A DNA stretch of 64,000 nucleotides from Lumbricus terrestris (taxonomy: Eukaryota; Annelida; Clitellata; Crassiclitellata; Lumbricidae). The position numbers and the translations under genes are program-made. The number at the start of each line of letters is the position of its first letter. Position 1 is the first letter of the stretch. Under the pieces are notes generated by a model that was not told where the DNA came from, did not search any database, and saw only the letters and a program-made list of their open reading frames with translations. The DNA lies in NCBI GenBank assembly GCA_949752735.1, contig OX457052.1:39816051-39880050 (forward strand), in the 5' to 3' direction. Below are positions 1 through 10,517 of the stretch, piece after piece.

Positions 1-1780
1 AACAGCTCGAAGCCACAAACCAAGAGAATGTCCTCTAACACATACAATCATGCTTCGGCTCCCAATCCTACAGATAATCCTAGCGCAGTTAACATGTTAT
101 CAGCTACAACATTAACGACAACTTAGACTAACACGAAATATAAGCAATTTGACTTAAAGCAGTTTTCATCCAAAAAGCAACTAAACCTAAGATGAATCAT
201 TTTTCTGTCATTATGTATCCAGCCCAAAGTTAACTCTCAGCAGGCACAAATCATCACATCAGTAGCTGACACATTATTACAGGCACAACACGTTACAACA
301 AGGCTTGAACCAGCTGCATAAGGCATTACCGCTTAGTGAAGCGTACCTATGCCTACTAGGACGGATTGACTCCATGACCTACGCTGTTACCTCTACGTCA
401 CCTTTCCACACAGGAAGTTTACACAGGACCAAGTACACACATTTCCACCAACGGAAAGAATATATCACCATCATTCCCACACAGGAAAATTCTCAAGCAA
501 CCAATAACGACGATTGGACGGATTACCGCTTATTACATTCATTCCCACACAGGAAAATTCTCAAGCAACCAATAACGACGATTGGACGGATTACCGCTTA
601 TTACATCTCATTCATTTCCACACAGGAAGAAGTTTACATCCATTTCCACCAACGGAAAGAGTACATCTCATTCATTTCCACACAGGAAGAAGTTTACATC
701 CATTTCCACCAACGGAAAGAGTACATCTCATTCATTCCCACACAGGAAAATTCTCAAGCAACCAATAACGACGATTGGACGGATTACCGCTTATCTAACT
801 AACAGACCACCAGTCTCCTCTTCTATGTAACCCTTAATGCCTGCAACAATTTCAGTCTACCTACAAGTTTACCACCGATCTGTTTACTTAACTTCTTCAG
901 GGCCATACCACCTTAGATTCCTAGTCAATTTTTACTACTGTTTCCCAGTTACTGCTTAATCAGGAGCTCAATCCTTACAACAACTTTTATATAAGAATTT
1001 AGACTATTATTCAACATGACAAATAGCTAAGTATCAACAGCAATCTTGCATATATGCAGTGTTCTTCAAGAATTCTATTATCCTATGTCAAACCATTTCC
1101 ACAGCCGTACTCTCCTAGTAAGATAAAAATCATAGACATTGGCACTAATCATTATTACAGGCAAGACACATTACATGAAGGCTGAGCTACCTACACCAGG
1201 CCTTACCGCTTAGGGAAGCGTACCTATGCACCATGACCTCTACACCTCCATTTCCACACAGGAAAGAGTACACTTGAGCAACCAATAGCGACGATTGGAC
1301 GGATTACCGCTCTTACCAAATAACAGGTCCTTAGTCTCACCTTCGCATGCAATTCTTAATGCCTGCAACAACATCAGTCTGCCTACTAGTCTACAACTTA
1401 CTCACTTACCGACTACTCAGGCCAATGCATACATCAGGATAATTCACCAAATTCTAGCAGACTGCTTTTCAATCAATGCACAAATGCAATTTGCTCCTAC
1501 TCTAGCACATTTTAAATTCAAAATTTAATCTGCAATCAAGGTTATGCACATCAAATCTTAAACTAACATGCAAGCACAACATTTTGCCTTTCTTCTGTGG
1601 CAATAAAAGCAACAATGCAATAAAACACAAGTAAACAATTCTAATCTACCCCCAATGATCTAACCTAGATCAAAGTTATAAAATAAACATTTTATTCATC
1701 CAAAGGAACTAAAACCTAGGCTTCTTGCCACAATCTCTACTCGTCGCCATTACGCGACGTTACCATCACATTACACTACA
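1..1780. repeat. Non-coding, repeat-rich part of a Gypsy-type element
   Basis: No credible gene is seen. It holds a composite minisatellite at 471-800: a ~68-bp unit (starts 471, 539, 732) and a 60-bp unit (604-663, 664-723). A diverged direct duplication relates about 270-870 to about 1150-1400 (shared ACCGCTTAG, GCGTACCTATGC, GACGATTGGACGG). It lies 3' of the gag gene at 1781-4078 and is probably internal sequence of that element, whose distal LTR is outside the window. Confidence 0.5.
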
Positions 1781-4078
1781 CTACTCTTTATCCCCCCAAG
1801 GCTGCACGAAGCTTTCTTGGTGATCTCGCCAGCGATGGTGAGGAATGGTGCCTCTCAACAGAAAGTGACGATTCTGCGGAACTCTGGTGCGTTTCCTCTC
1901 CCTGTCTCGATAGGCGGCGAGACCAGAGGAAGGATGCATGTTAGCACCACGAAGCCCGACGAAAGTCGGTAGAGGCCACATTCCACCGCAGGTAGGGCTG
2001 GCGAAGTGGGAGGGCAGATGCACATCCCGACGAGGCGGGACTCGGGCCACCACCTTGGGCTGGTCGATCTTCCCCCCAGGACTGTCTGGAACAGGAACTC
2101 CTTCCGGTGGTAGCGCTTCCGCTTCGACCGATGCTCGTGGGATAACACAGGATTTTCCAGCGACTTTTGGATTCGAACGCCTCACTGAAGGCTTTTCTTT
2201 TACTTTGCAGTTCGAAGACACCGGGACAGCGGTTGAGACGATGACTCGACGACACTGCGCAGGGCGGCTCTTCTGCTGAACCTGGCGTGCTTCATTTTGT
2301 TCCAGTCCTTCTCCCTCCTCCTCCGGCGTCGAGTCGTGGTTACGAGTGGGACAAACTCGAGCAAAGTGACCGGGTTGTTGACACTCGAAGCAGCGACGGT
2401 CACCCGCGGGGACCCTGGATGACCGGTTAACTGTTCTCTGACTTCCGAAGGTAGGTTCCGGCCTGGGTGGAACTTGACTTCGGGGCCGCCAGGGGCGAAA
2501 TTGTCCATCGCCGGAGGGGCTGCTGCATATGGCGTTTATTCTTGCTTCCATCTGCTCCAGCCTATTCAACACGATTTCTTGGAATTGTCTCTGACTGTCA
2601 GCAGGGGCAGAGTCTACTTCCGTTACAGTTTTTACCCGACTGGGTCGATGTTCATTGCGGCCCAGGTTACCATCATCTGCTTGACGGTAACCCTCTAAAC
2701 GCATGGCAGTCTTATAAGCATGGTCCAAGGTGGTAGGTTCTCTCTCACGAACCTTCATGGCTAAGTCTCTGTCTCGCAGGGCGTCGAGAAAGGCACGAAT
2801 CGCTATGACTTCACTGTGCACCGAGGTGGGACCAGGGAACGCCAGGATCATGATTCGTCGAATGTCTCGTACTACAGAGCTGAGGTCTTCACCCATCTTT
2901 TGACGTCGTGTGTTCAATTGGGTCTGGTAGAGGACGGCTTGATCGGAGCTTCCATACCGCAGGCGTAGACGATCAACCAGGTCAGACCAGGATGCTATGG
3001 TCTCGGAGTCGAACTCGTAGAGCAGCTGATCAGCTGGCTCTGTCAGGGCACAGGTCAGCTGGGCGAATTTCTCCCCATCTGTCCAACCATTACTGTTCGC
3101 ACAGATCTCGAATTTCTTTAGGAAAGCTTCGACCGATGTCTTTCCATTGTACCTGTCCAATTTCATATACTGTCTGGATTTCGAATCAACAGTTCTGCTC
3201 ACGCGTGATTGGGACTGCACAGTGACCGACGAGGGTGGAGTCGTACTCGGCTGAAAACGACCTTGGATCGTTGGTTGAGGTTCAGCTGTAGGCGGTTCAG
3301 CATACTGTTCGAACTGGAACTGACTGTTTTCGCTCCCGGATGTAGACACAACATGGAACTTCGCTTCCAGGTTGTTCTGGGCTGCTCGTGTAGTTACCCA
3401 GAATCGTTCATCGTAGGCGGAAGCTGGCCGACACAGAGCGGTTGTTGGTTGACCACCTGACAGGTAAGCGGGAGGGCCAGGATTCGAGGGCAGGTAGGCG
3501 GAACTTTGTGTAACCTGTGGTTTCAACGACGAGGACCAGGTCGACATGATTGACTGAGTCGACGACACGACGGATACGGACAGTTTGCACACCGAGGCTG
3601 TGACCGGGGTGACGGTTCTCACCCAAGGATTCGACTTGACGACACCACCGATTGTGTTCGGGGTCGGAGCTCGGACGGCGAAAGGTTGCGACGAGGGAGG
3701 CGGTGGTGGGAAGGTGGTAGCCCGAGGGTGGACTAGGGTTGGGTGCCCGGGATGTGCATCCGAGGTCGGGAGTCCCAGTTCCCTCGGCAGCGCCGAATCC
3801 CCATCCTCCATATCTGAAACTATACACTCAGAGTTAGCAAGGATCCCAACACAACCTTTATCCAAATTCAACATATTAGGATGCAACAGAACGTTATGAA
3901 AGGGTCGCAGATCAGTTACCTCCGAACCTTCACTTTCATAATTATTTCCTCCAAGCTTTCTGTTAACCAACCTCGCTTGTTTATCTCTCATGTAAAATTC
4001 AAAATCAAAACCCGCATCAATTGCTGCGGTAACAGGGTAGTCCGAAGGACGCTTGGGTCTAGCGCCATAATAAGCCAT
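1781..4078 (-). CDS. gag: Gypsy-type Gag with CCHC zinc knuckle (element I)
   Basis: The frame is open from 4666 to 1781 (961 codons). The first Met after the LTR and primer-binding site is at 4078, giving about 765 residues; counted from 4666, the retrotransposon-gag core lies at about 500-660 (FLKKFEICANSNGWTDGEKF, then LRLRYG and DIRRIMILAFP) and the zinc knuckle CFECQQPGHFARVC at 759-772. The N-terminal third is Pro/Ser-rich. No protease, RT or integrase follows in frame. The core is homologous to the Gags at 7609 and 62546 but clearly diverged, so this is a third family. The part in the LTR may be open by chance. Confidence 0.72.
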   Translation of the reverse strand: MAYYGARPKRPSDYPVTAAIDAGFDFEFYMRDKQARLVNRKLGGNNYESEGSEVTDLRPFHNVLLHPNMLNLDKGCVGILANSECIVSDMEDGDSALPRELGLPTSDAHPGHPTLVHPRATTFPPPPPSSQPFAVRAPTPNTIGGVVKSNPWVRTVTPVTASVCKLSVSVVSSTQSIMSTWSSSLKPQVTQSSAYLPSNPGPPAYLSGGQPTTALCRPASAYDERFWVTTRAAQNNLEAKFHVVSTSGSENSQFQFEQYAEPPTAEPQPTIQGRFQPSTTPPSSVTVQSQSRVSRTVDSKSRQYMKLDRYNGKTSVEAFLKKFEICANSNGWTDGEKFAQLTCALTEPADQLLYEFDSETIASWSDLVDRLRLRYGSSDQAVLYQTQLNTRRQKMGEDLSSVVRDIRRIMILAFPGPTSVHSEVIAIRAFLDALRDRDLAMKVREREPTTLDHAYKTAMRLEGYRQADDGNLGRNEHRPSRVKTVTEVDSAPADSQRQFQEIVLNRLEQMEARINAICSSPSGDGQFRPWRPRSQVPPRPEPTFGSQRTVNRSSRVPAGDRRCFECQQPGHFARVCPTRNHDSTPEEEGEGLEQNEARQVQQKSRPAQCRRVIVSTAVPVSSNCKVKEKPSVRRSNPKVAGKSCVIPRASVEAEALPPEGVPVPDSPGGKIDQPKVVARVPPRRDVHLPSHFASPTCGGMWPLPTFVGLRGANMHPSSGLAAYRDRERKRTRVPQNRHFLLRGTIPHHRWRDHQESFVQPWGDKE

Positions 4079-4175
4079 TTCTTCGCCTTCCCACTTCTCT
4101 CTCTCTCCAGGAAATTCTGTCCTTCCAAATTTTCTTGGTTCCACCTGTTCCACTTGTTCCCCTTGTTCCACCTCT

Positions 4176-4196
4176 ACCCCACTTCTGGTACCATTT
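4176..4196 (-). other. Primer-binding site of element I
   Basis: TGGTACCAGAAGTGGGGT follows the LTR after two bases. It resembles the complement of a tRNA-Leu 3' end (CCCCACTYCTGGTACCA type); the primer assignment is from memory of tRNA-Leu ends. Confidence 0.5.
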
Positions 4197-5595
4197 GTTA
4201 CGCCCGCCCTAACCGCTAGGGGACCGGAAGCGCTTGCAAGGGATGCCCCACTTACTCGCTTACTTTCGCCCCCCTCCCCTAGTGTGGCGGCGTACTGCCG
4301 GGGCGACAGGGAACCACCTACGGGAACCTCAAGTGTGAACGACAGGGAGGAACGTCCAGATTCTCTTCTTTCATGGGTACCAGGGCCTACAGGACATGTC
4401 TCCGCGGCGGTTTGTCGACGCGCGACAGCACCCTCTTTCCGGTGCTCGTCTGAGTTCGTTATCCCCGCGGCAGCTTTGGGCGAAAGGGACTCGAACTCCT
4501 GAAGAGGTGGCGGAGAGTATTTGGCTGGATATATCTGGCGCTCTGTAAATCTCTCATCACTACTGACTGTCCGCCCTCCCTCCGAATCATCCGATTCCTC
4601 TAGGGCGTCCCCCCTCAAAGAGCTGGCACGAGACATGGGATTATTCTGTTTTACAACTAATTGCAAGTCAGTCAGTGAATCACCTTCAATTCTATTTCAA
4701 TATGCAACACTTTATTTGTTCTTTCACTACTACTTAATTAATATACATTTGGCAGCAACCTGTGCAAATACAATTCTGCCTATAATACTTATCAGTTCAA
4801 CACAAAGTATTCCTAACACTACACAGCATTTATGGCTGGTTATTACACACTTTGCATTACTTGATATCTATCTTTTATGCTCCTGCATATAACTAGACTA
4901 TCAGTTCAGTTCTTATTTCCTTAACTACTGCAGAAGGTCAAATCACGCTATTAATCAGTTACACGAAAGCAACGAATTAACATCAACACTTTACACTAAT
5001 TTACCACGACCACAGCAACAGTTATATCGCAAGGCTACTTCTAGCAACTCTTTCAATATATTCACGCTTCTTAATACAAGCGCTAATTTATCCTTCGCTC
5101 TACCTGCAATGCGCTATATAATCTATATCAACGCGTTCCGGCCATTTTAAACATTCATTCATTTACAGATTCAGCACGCTACACTTTAATTTATTTCTAC
5201 TTCCCTGATTCCTAAGCGGTTTTGCTTATTTCGACGTTCTCCTTCCACCGGAGGCGACCAGCGGTCGTTTACTTTATTATCTATTACTTTAGTTAATTTG
5301 CTTATTAATTTAGATGCCCGAAAACTTAGCTTTAATCGAATTTCTATTCAAAAAGATGGCCTAGTCTTTCTCGTCGGTTTCACTTCTTGCGTCTCTTTTT
5401 CTACTGACCTAGATTGGTCCAACAGCCAATAGGAAGCGACCTTTTACCGCTGTTTGTAGGTCACGCGTCGCTCTTGGCCAATCAGCGGCGCCCACACTTT
5501 CGCCACGTCATCCAAAAGGTCACACGTCATGCTGGCGTAATGTCTGCAGCCTCGCTCTGGTGCAGCATAGAGTTAATTAACCGTTATGGCCAACA
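4197..5595 (-). repeat. LTR of element I (5' LTR)
   Basis: Read on the minus strand, the LTR starts TGTTGGCCATAAC at 5595 and ends CGGGCGTAACA at 4197. TG...CA ends, about 1.4 kb length and the primer-binding site directly after it match the other two LTR families here. Its right edge cuts into a CR1/L2-like LINE at 5596. The matching 3' LTR is not in the window. Confidence 0.6.
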
Positions 5596-6134
5596 TGGAT
5601 AAAAATAAGTATAATTTTGTAGCTTTTCCCAAAACGCTACAGTAGTATGAGCAAAAGGAACTAAGAGGACTCCCCTATCAGCAGAGCGTAGCTGACGACG
5701 TCCTTGGATACCCAATGTAAAGCTGCATAGCTCACGGAAGTAAGTTGGGGCAAGGCCCTGACAACATCGCCATACCAATGCAGTTACCCTGAACTCGATA
5801 CGCTGGCGAATAGGGAGCCAGTGAAGACCCTCAAGCATGTAGTTTGAGACATGATCATATTTAGGGATTTGCCCAATTAGGCGCGCAGCAGAGCGCAACA
5901 CCCGGTCAAGACAAGTCAATCTGCTGGATGGGAGGGCAATGTAGAGCGAAGAGCAATAGTCGATGCGAGATGTAACGAAAGAATGCACTAAAGTAAGAGT
6001 AGCAGCAGACGTAAGAGAACGGATGACAGTGCGAAGCTGGCGCAGCTGATAATAGCAGTCTCGAGCAAGACGGTACGTGAAGTTGAGGAGCAAAAGTGAG
6101 TTCTTGGTCAAGTTGGATACCGAGGTCATGATAT
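5596..6134 (-). pseudogene. CR1/L2-like LINE, C-terminal fragment
   Basis: The minus strand encodes the end of a non-LTR retrotransposon polymerase: HDLGIQLDQELTF, then YYQLRQLRTV, IDYCSSLY, LHWLPIRQRIEF and LAPTYFRELC. A frameshift separates the DLGIQLD block from the rest. It is truncated at the left by the LTR at 5595 and split at the right by the Gypsy dimer inserted after 6134. The next upstream part probably resumes at 16334. Confidence 0.7.
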
Positions 6135-7477
6135 TGTTGGAAATCAGGGTCATGGAGTTTAATTTTTATTTGAATGAAATGACCGTCCCCGTGTTCGCCT
6201 GAGTATCTCTGTCTACCTGAAAGAGGCGTGGCCTAATGTCTACCTCTAGCCTCTGTCTACCTGAAAGAGGCGTGGCCTAATGTCTACCTCTAGCCTCTGT
6301 CTACCTGAAAGAGGCGTGGCCTAATGTCTACCTCTAGCCTCTGTCTACCTGAAAGAGGCGTGGCCTAATGTCTACCTCTAGCCTCTGTCTACCTGAAAGA
6401 GGCGTGGCCTAATGTCTACCTCTAGCCTGTGTCCACCTGAAATGGGCGTGGCCTCGTGACACACAAATACGAGTGCGCGCGCAGGCACAACAGTCGTCGA
6501 AATACAGTCATCAATCGAGTCGTCATCGAACAGACGAGTCAGCGATCGAAAGAAGCAGTCTTCATCGTCAGCGAGTTGCCGTGGAACAGTGGGAAGACGC
6601 GTCGGTCGGCTGTTGCGGGATCGAATCGCAGTACAGTCAGGAGGGTGATCGTCCGAAGGAAAACGCTGTGGAGAGCGCGACGACGATTTGACGACGCTGC
6701 CGAAATTCAGCGCCTGTCGACGAAAGGTTTGGTGACCTTTGCTGTGCAACGACGACGCCTGGGTTCGAAGCCTGACCCGTGACGGAAGGTCTGGTGATCT
6801 CCGCTGTGCAACGCCGACGATCGCAATTCGACACCGGTGCTGCTGACGTGTTCGATTGGGAGTCCGACGCTGACGACGACGAAAGGTTTGGAGGCCTTTG
6901 CTGTGCAACGCTGTCGACTGGGGTTCAATTCCTGACCCGCGGTCGTGCTCTTCTGGATCCGACGCCTACAGACGACGGAAGGACTGGTGATCGTCGCTGT
7001 GCCACGACGAACAGGATTCAACGCCGGACCTGCCTACGCTTCCGACCGGGTGAGCGCAGTGGTTCAGTTCCTGTCTTCGACGACGCCGACTCGGGTTCGA
7101 AACCCGACCCGCTTCACAGACTTTCTGCGTGCGCTGGCGAGGCAGCGGTGATCTTCACGACGACGATTCGGCGGTCTGCATTGACAATTGCTGTGAACAG
7201 TGGTGCAGTGGTTTTGGGACAGTGGCGCTACACGAATAGCTCCGAACATTGCTCCGAACATTGCTCCGAACTTGCTCCGAACACTGGCGCTATAGAAGTT
7301 GGCCGAGGACTGCTTTGCGAAGTTCTTCTTTGATTGTCGAATAAATGTGTTTCAAGCCTGACTGGCTAGTCGTCAATCTTCAGTTGACGCCGGACTACAG
7401 TGACGGACATCGCCTTGAGGACTAGGGTTTGGGGTTCGGTTCCTGGTGGTCATTTGCCCAGCCCTAGTTCCGCTACA
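6135..7477 (+). repeat. LTR 1 of the Gypsy dimer
   Basis: Begins TGTTGGAAATC and ends TTCCGCTACA. Near its start are five copies of a 44-bp tandem repeat (6209-6428) containing GAGGCGTGGCC. Further on are tandem units with GGTTCGAA-like B-box motifs. An AATAAA lies at about 7340. Confidence 0.85.
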
Positions 7478-7500
7478 AACTGGTACCGTGAAGTGGGGTG
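7478..7500 (+). other. Primer-binding site of dimer copy 1
   Basis: After AAC, TGGTACCGTGAAGTGGGGT follows the LTR; the same site occurs at 11900. It is similar to the site in the other two families but has GTGAAG instead of AGAAG. Confidence 0.5.
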
Positions 7501-7608
7501 ATTGAATTTCGTCGGACTTCGACAAAGCTGGTCCCAGCAACAAATTGGTTCCAGCAAGTGGGGTGAAAGAAGAATTCGCTGGACTTCTCGGAAATTTGGA
7601 CTCAGCCA

Positions 7609-9927
7609 GTGGAGCGAAATTCAGCAACAATGTGGAACACTGCGGAGATGGACGGAAACGCTGTTGACCGCCCGATGACTTCCACGCCAGCAGCCGGACG
7701 AAGAACGGACCTCTTGGTCGACCTTGAGGTCGAGTCCAGCCGCTTCATGGAGAGGATCGACTTCGATGACCTGCCGAAGAAGGATCGCAAAAGTCTGCTG
7801 ATTCCTGAGAGAGACTCGACCGCCGTGGAATCGAAAGTCTTGGACAGGGTAAGCGCTTTGGAGACAAAAGTCTTGGACAACGCCAGTCGCTTGGTCGGCG
7901 AACGGAAGATGACCATGAAACCAGGAAAGTTCGATGGGACTGGGTCACTCGAATCGTTCTTGGCACAATTCGACGTCTGCGCACGCCACAATAGATGGAC
8001 GGCAATCGACAAAGTCGACTTCCTCCGTGTTTCCTTGGAAAAGGCAGCAACGCAGCTGTTGTGGGATTTTGGAGCGCGAACGGAGGTGACGTATGAACAG
8101 TTGGTCGAGAGACTTCGTCAACGATACGGCGCGGAAGGTCAGGCTGAGACTTTTCGTGCGCAACTCTACTATCGTCGACAGAGGGCGGATGAAAGTCTTG
8201 GAGACTTGCTGCACGACATCCGGAGACTTGTCGTCCTTGCTTATCCGGTGCCGTCGAACGAGACGACCGAGATCGTTGCTAAGGACGCCTTCCTTGAAGC
8301 AATCCGCGACCGGGAGTTGTCTCTGAAGGTGAGAGAACGGGAACCGAAGACGATCGACGAGGCGTACCGAACAGCTCTACGCTTGTCGGCGTATCAGCAG
8401 ACTGCAGACCTGGAGGATCGTCGCAGACCTGCGAATCGAGTAAGAGGAACTCAGGAGGGTGACGCCGGAGGACAGCTTCAGTCTCAGCTGGACAGTTTCT
8501 TCACTGCACAGCGCAAGTGGCAGCAGGACATGGAAGAAAGAATCTGCCGACAGCTGGAGGAGCTCCGAAGCTCGAACAGGACGAACTTCAACTCCGCGCC
8601 GATGGTTCCGCCGACCATTCCGTCTCAAGGTAACGCTTCGTTGAATCCGATACGTGGGTCGACCTGCTTCAAATGCGGGTCCCCAGGGCATTACGCACGC
8701 CAGTGCCGACAACGCCGACAGTTTCCAGACCGTCGGAACAACAACGACGAACGCGACTCGGGTCAGCCGACGACCGAGCGAAACGAAGAGACCGTCACCA
8801 ACCATACAACGAGAGACAGAGCAACGGGCGTGACGAACAACGCGATCTACATCCATGGAGTGATCAACGGACGGCAAAGAACATGCCTAGTGGACACTGG
8901 TTCGGAGGTAAGCCTGGTTCCCTCGTCTGATGTTGATGGGTTGTTGCTCCAGTCTAGTAATCGCATTCTCTTGGCTGCTAACGGAACGCAGATAAGGGTT
9001 TTGGGTCAAGTTGACGTCCCAATTAAGATTTCTAGAGGTTTTTCCATTGAGACTAATTTTCTTGTCTCTGACCAGATTGGGGAACCAATGCTGGGAATGG
9101 ATTGGTTGAGACAACACCGCTGTCGACTTGGTTTTGGTCAGGGTGCACTCTTTGTTGGTAGACGCCGCATTCCTTTGGTTAAGGGCAATGGTTCACTTTG
9201 GTGTCGCAGGGTTATTGTTGCAGAGGAGACAACTGTTCTTCCTCGTTCGCAGTGCGATATTCCTTGTAAAATGCGATACCGTGATTTGACGACCACAGCT
9301 GAAGCATGGATGACTGAATCGAAAGAAATTCAACCTGGATTGCATGTGGCTAGGGTTGTGCTGAATGATGATGATGATAAAATGTGCATTCGTGTGGTGA
9401 ATTTGAATGAACAGCCTGCTATGTTAACTGCTGATTCGATTCCTGATCTGCGCTTTGTAAATATCGAGAAATCCTTGAGGGCGCATGGCTTGCGGGTGCA
9501 TCCTGCACAATTTAAAAAAGTGACCGGAGAGTCGACCAAAAAGGTGACCGGAGGGACGACCCAAAAAGTGACTGGAAGGTCGCGTCCAAAAGTGACTGGA
9601 GTTGTGGAACCTGTGATGAGTAAATGTTCTGCAAACGTGGAGAATAATGGGTCTTTGCAGTTTTGCTCTGGTCCGACCCGAAAGGATTTCAGTCTTCTTT
9701 CCGGAATTGATGCATGTCTGAGAGTCGGGTCTTGCGCTGTATGTTGTAGCGCGATTGAATTGTGCTATGCATATGCGATGAGTAGTGGTTCTGCGAGTGA
9801 GTCCGGTTCCGCTAAGAACATGTGGTTTTTGAACTATGGACTTTTGCCTTTCGACCCTGGAGGCTCTTGGTCGGATTTGGGTCGACCTAACTGGGAGAAC
9901 AACGCGCATGAAGGGAAGTTAGTCTAA
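7609..9927 (+). CDS. Gag-protease protein, dimer copy 1 (no RT)
   Basis: 772 residues. The retrotransposon-gag core is at about 105-275 (FLAQFDVCARHNRWTAIDKV, LRQRYG, DIRRLVVLAYP). The CCHC knuckle CFKCGSPGHYARQC is at 353-366, and a retropepsin follows with active-site DTG at 429-431, ILLAANG and LGMDWLRQH. After a linker the frame passes straight to four K/P-KVTG repeats (about 635-665), which in related elements lie near the end of Pol. The remaining ~110 residues are Cys/Ser-rich and not recognised. RT, RNase H and integrase are missing, so replication would need proteins from another element. Confidence 0.8.
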   Translation: MERNSATMWNTAEMDGNAVDRPMTSTPAAGRRTDLLVDLEVESSRFMERIDFDDLPKKDRKSLLIPERDSTAVESKVLDRVSALETKVLDNASRLVGERKMTMKPGKFDGTGSLESFLAQFDVCARHNRWTAIDKVDFLRVSLEKAATQLLWDFGARTEVTYEQLVERLRQRYGAEGQAETFRAQLYYRRQRADESLGDLLHDIRRLVVLAYPVPSNETTEIVAKDAFLEAIRDRELSLKVREREPKTIDEAYRTALRLSAYQQTADLEDRRRPANRVRGTQEGDAGGQLQSQLDSFFTAQRKWQQDMEERICRQLEELRSSNRTNFNSAPMVPPTIPSQGNASLNPIRGSTCFKCGSPGHYARQCRQRRQFPDRRNNNDERDSGQPTTERNEETVTNHTTRDRATGVTNNAIYIHGVINGRQRTCLVDTGSEVSLVPSSDVDGLLLQSSNRILLAANGTQIRVLGQVDVPIKISRGFSIETNFLVSDQIGEPMLGMDWLRQHRCRLGFGQGALFVGRRRIPLVKGNGSLWCRRVIVAEETTVLPRSQCDIPCKMRYRDLTTTAEAWMTESKEIQPGLHVARVVLNDDDDKMCIRVVNLNEQPAMLTADSIPDLRFVNIEKSLRAHGLRVHPAQFKKVTGESTKKVTGGTTQKVTGRSRPKVTGVVEPVMSKCSANVENNGSLQFCSGPTRKDFSLLSGIDACLRVGSCAVCCSAIELCYAYAMSSGSASESGSAKNMWFLNYGLLPFDPGGSWSDLGRPNWENNAHEGKLV

Positions 9928-10517
9928 TGATTATTTGGTCGTGCCTGGCCAATGTTTTTTTTAATTCAAATGTGAAGCCGTGCGTGGCTTTTATTTTTCT
10001 TTAATTGTCTGTTAACCTGTTCGTAATTAACTGTATAATGTCGTTTTTGAAAAAAAAGAGAAAGAAGGGGGGTGTGACCAAAACGCACACCGTACCCTAA
10101 ATGAAAAAAAGAGACAAAAAAACAGGCAGAGACATGAAAAACGAGAAAAAGAAGAACGGGGGTTGTGACCGAGACGGCACATCGCACCCGAGAAAAGAGC
10201 AAAACAGAAAAAGGGGGTTGTGCGCGATTGCACTCCGCACCCGATCAAGATTTTGCAATGTTGTAATTAAATTGTCGATTTGATGTTTTCACAATGAACC
10301 GCTGCGAAGGATTTCGCTGAAAAACAAATGTGCCGAATTCATCGAGCAATGAGAAACTGTACTATTTTAATTTCGTGTATAGAGATGTTAATTTAGGCCT
10401 ATTGTGTAGACAGTGGCAGTGCGGTAATTTTTGTAGACATTTGGCCACTGATTACGTTTTGGGGGATGTTTAATTACTTACTCCAAGTGGGGCCTTGGAT
10501 TGCTTGTGGGGGAAGCG
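9928..10517 (+). other. 3' untranslated region and polypurine tract, copy 1
   Basis: No gene. It is A-rich and G-rich, with three spaced copies of a motif like GGGGGTTGTG-GCACC, and ends in a purine-rich TGTGGGGGAAGCG directly before the LTR, the expected place of a polypurine tract. Copy 2 has the same at 14350-14940. Confidence 0.6.

Noticed and set aside
6779..7333. 184-codon frame repeated in the LTRs (also 11201-11755)
   Set aside because: It lies wholly within GC-rich LTR repeats and is shared only because the LTRs are recent copies; it has no protein-family features.
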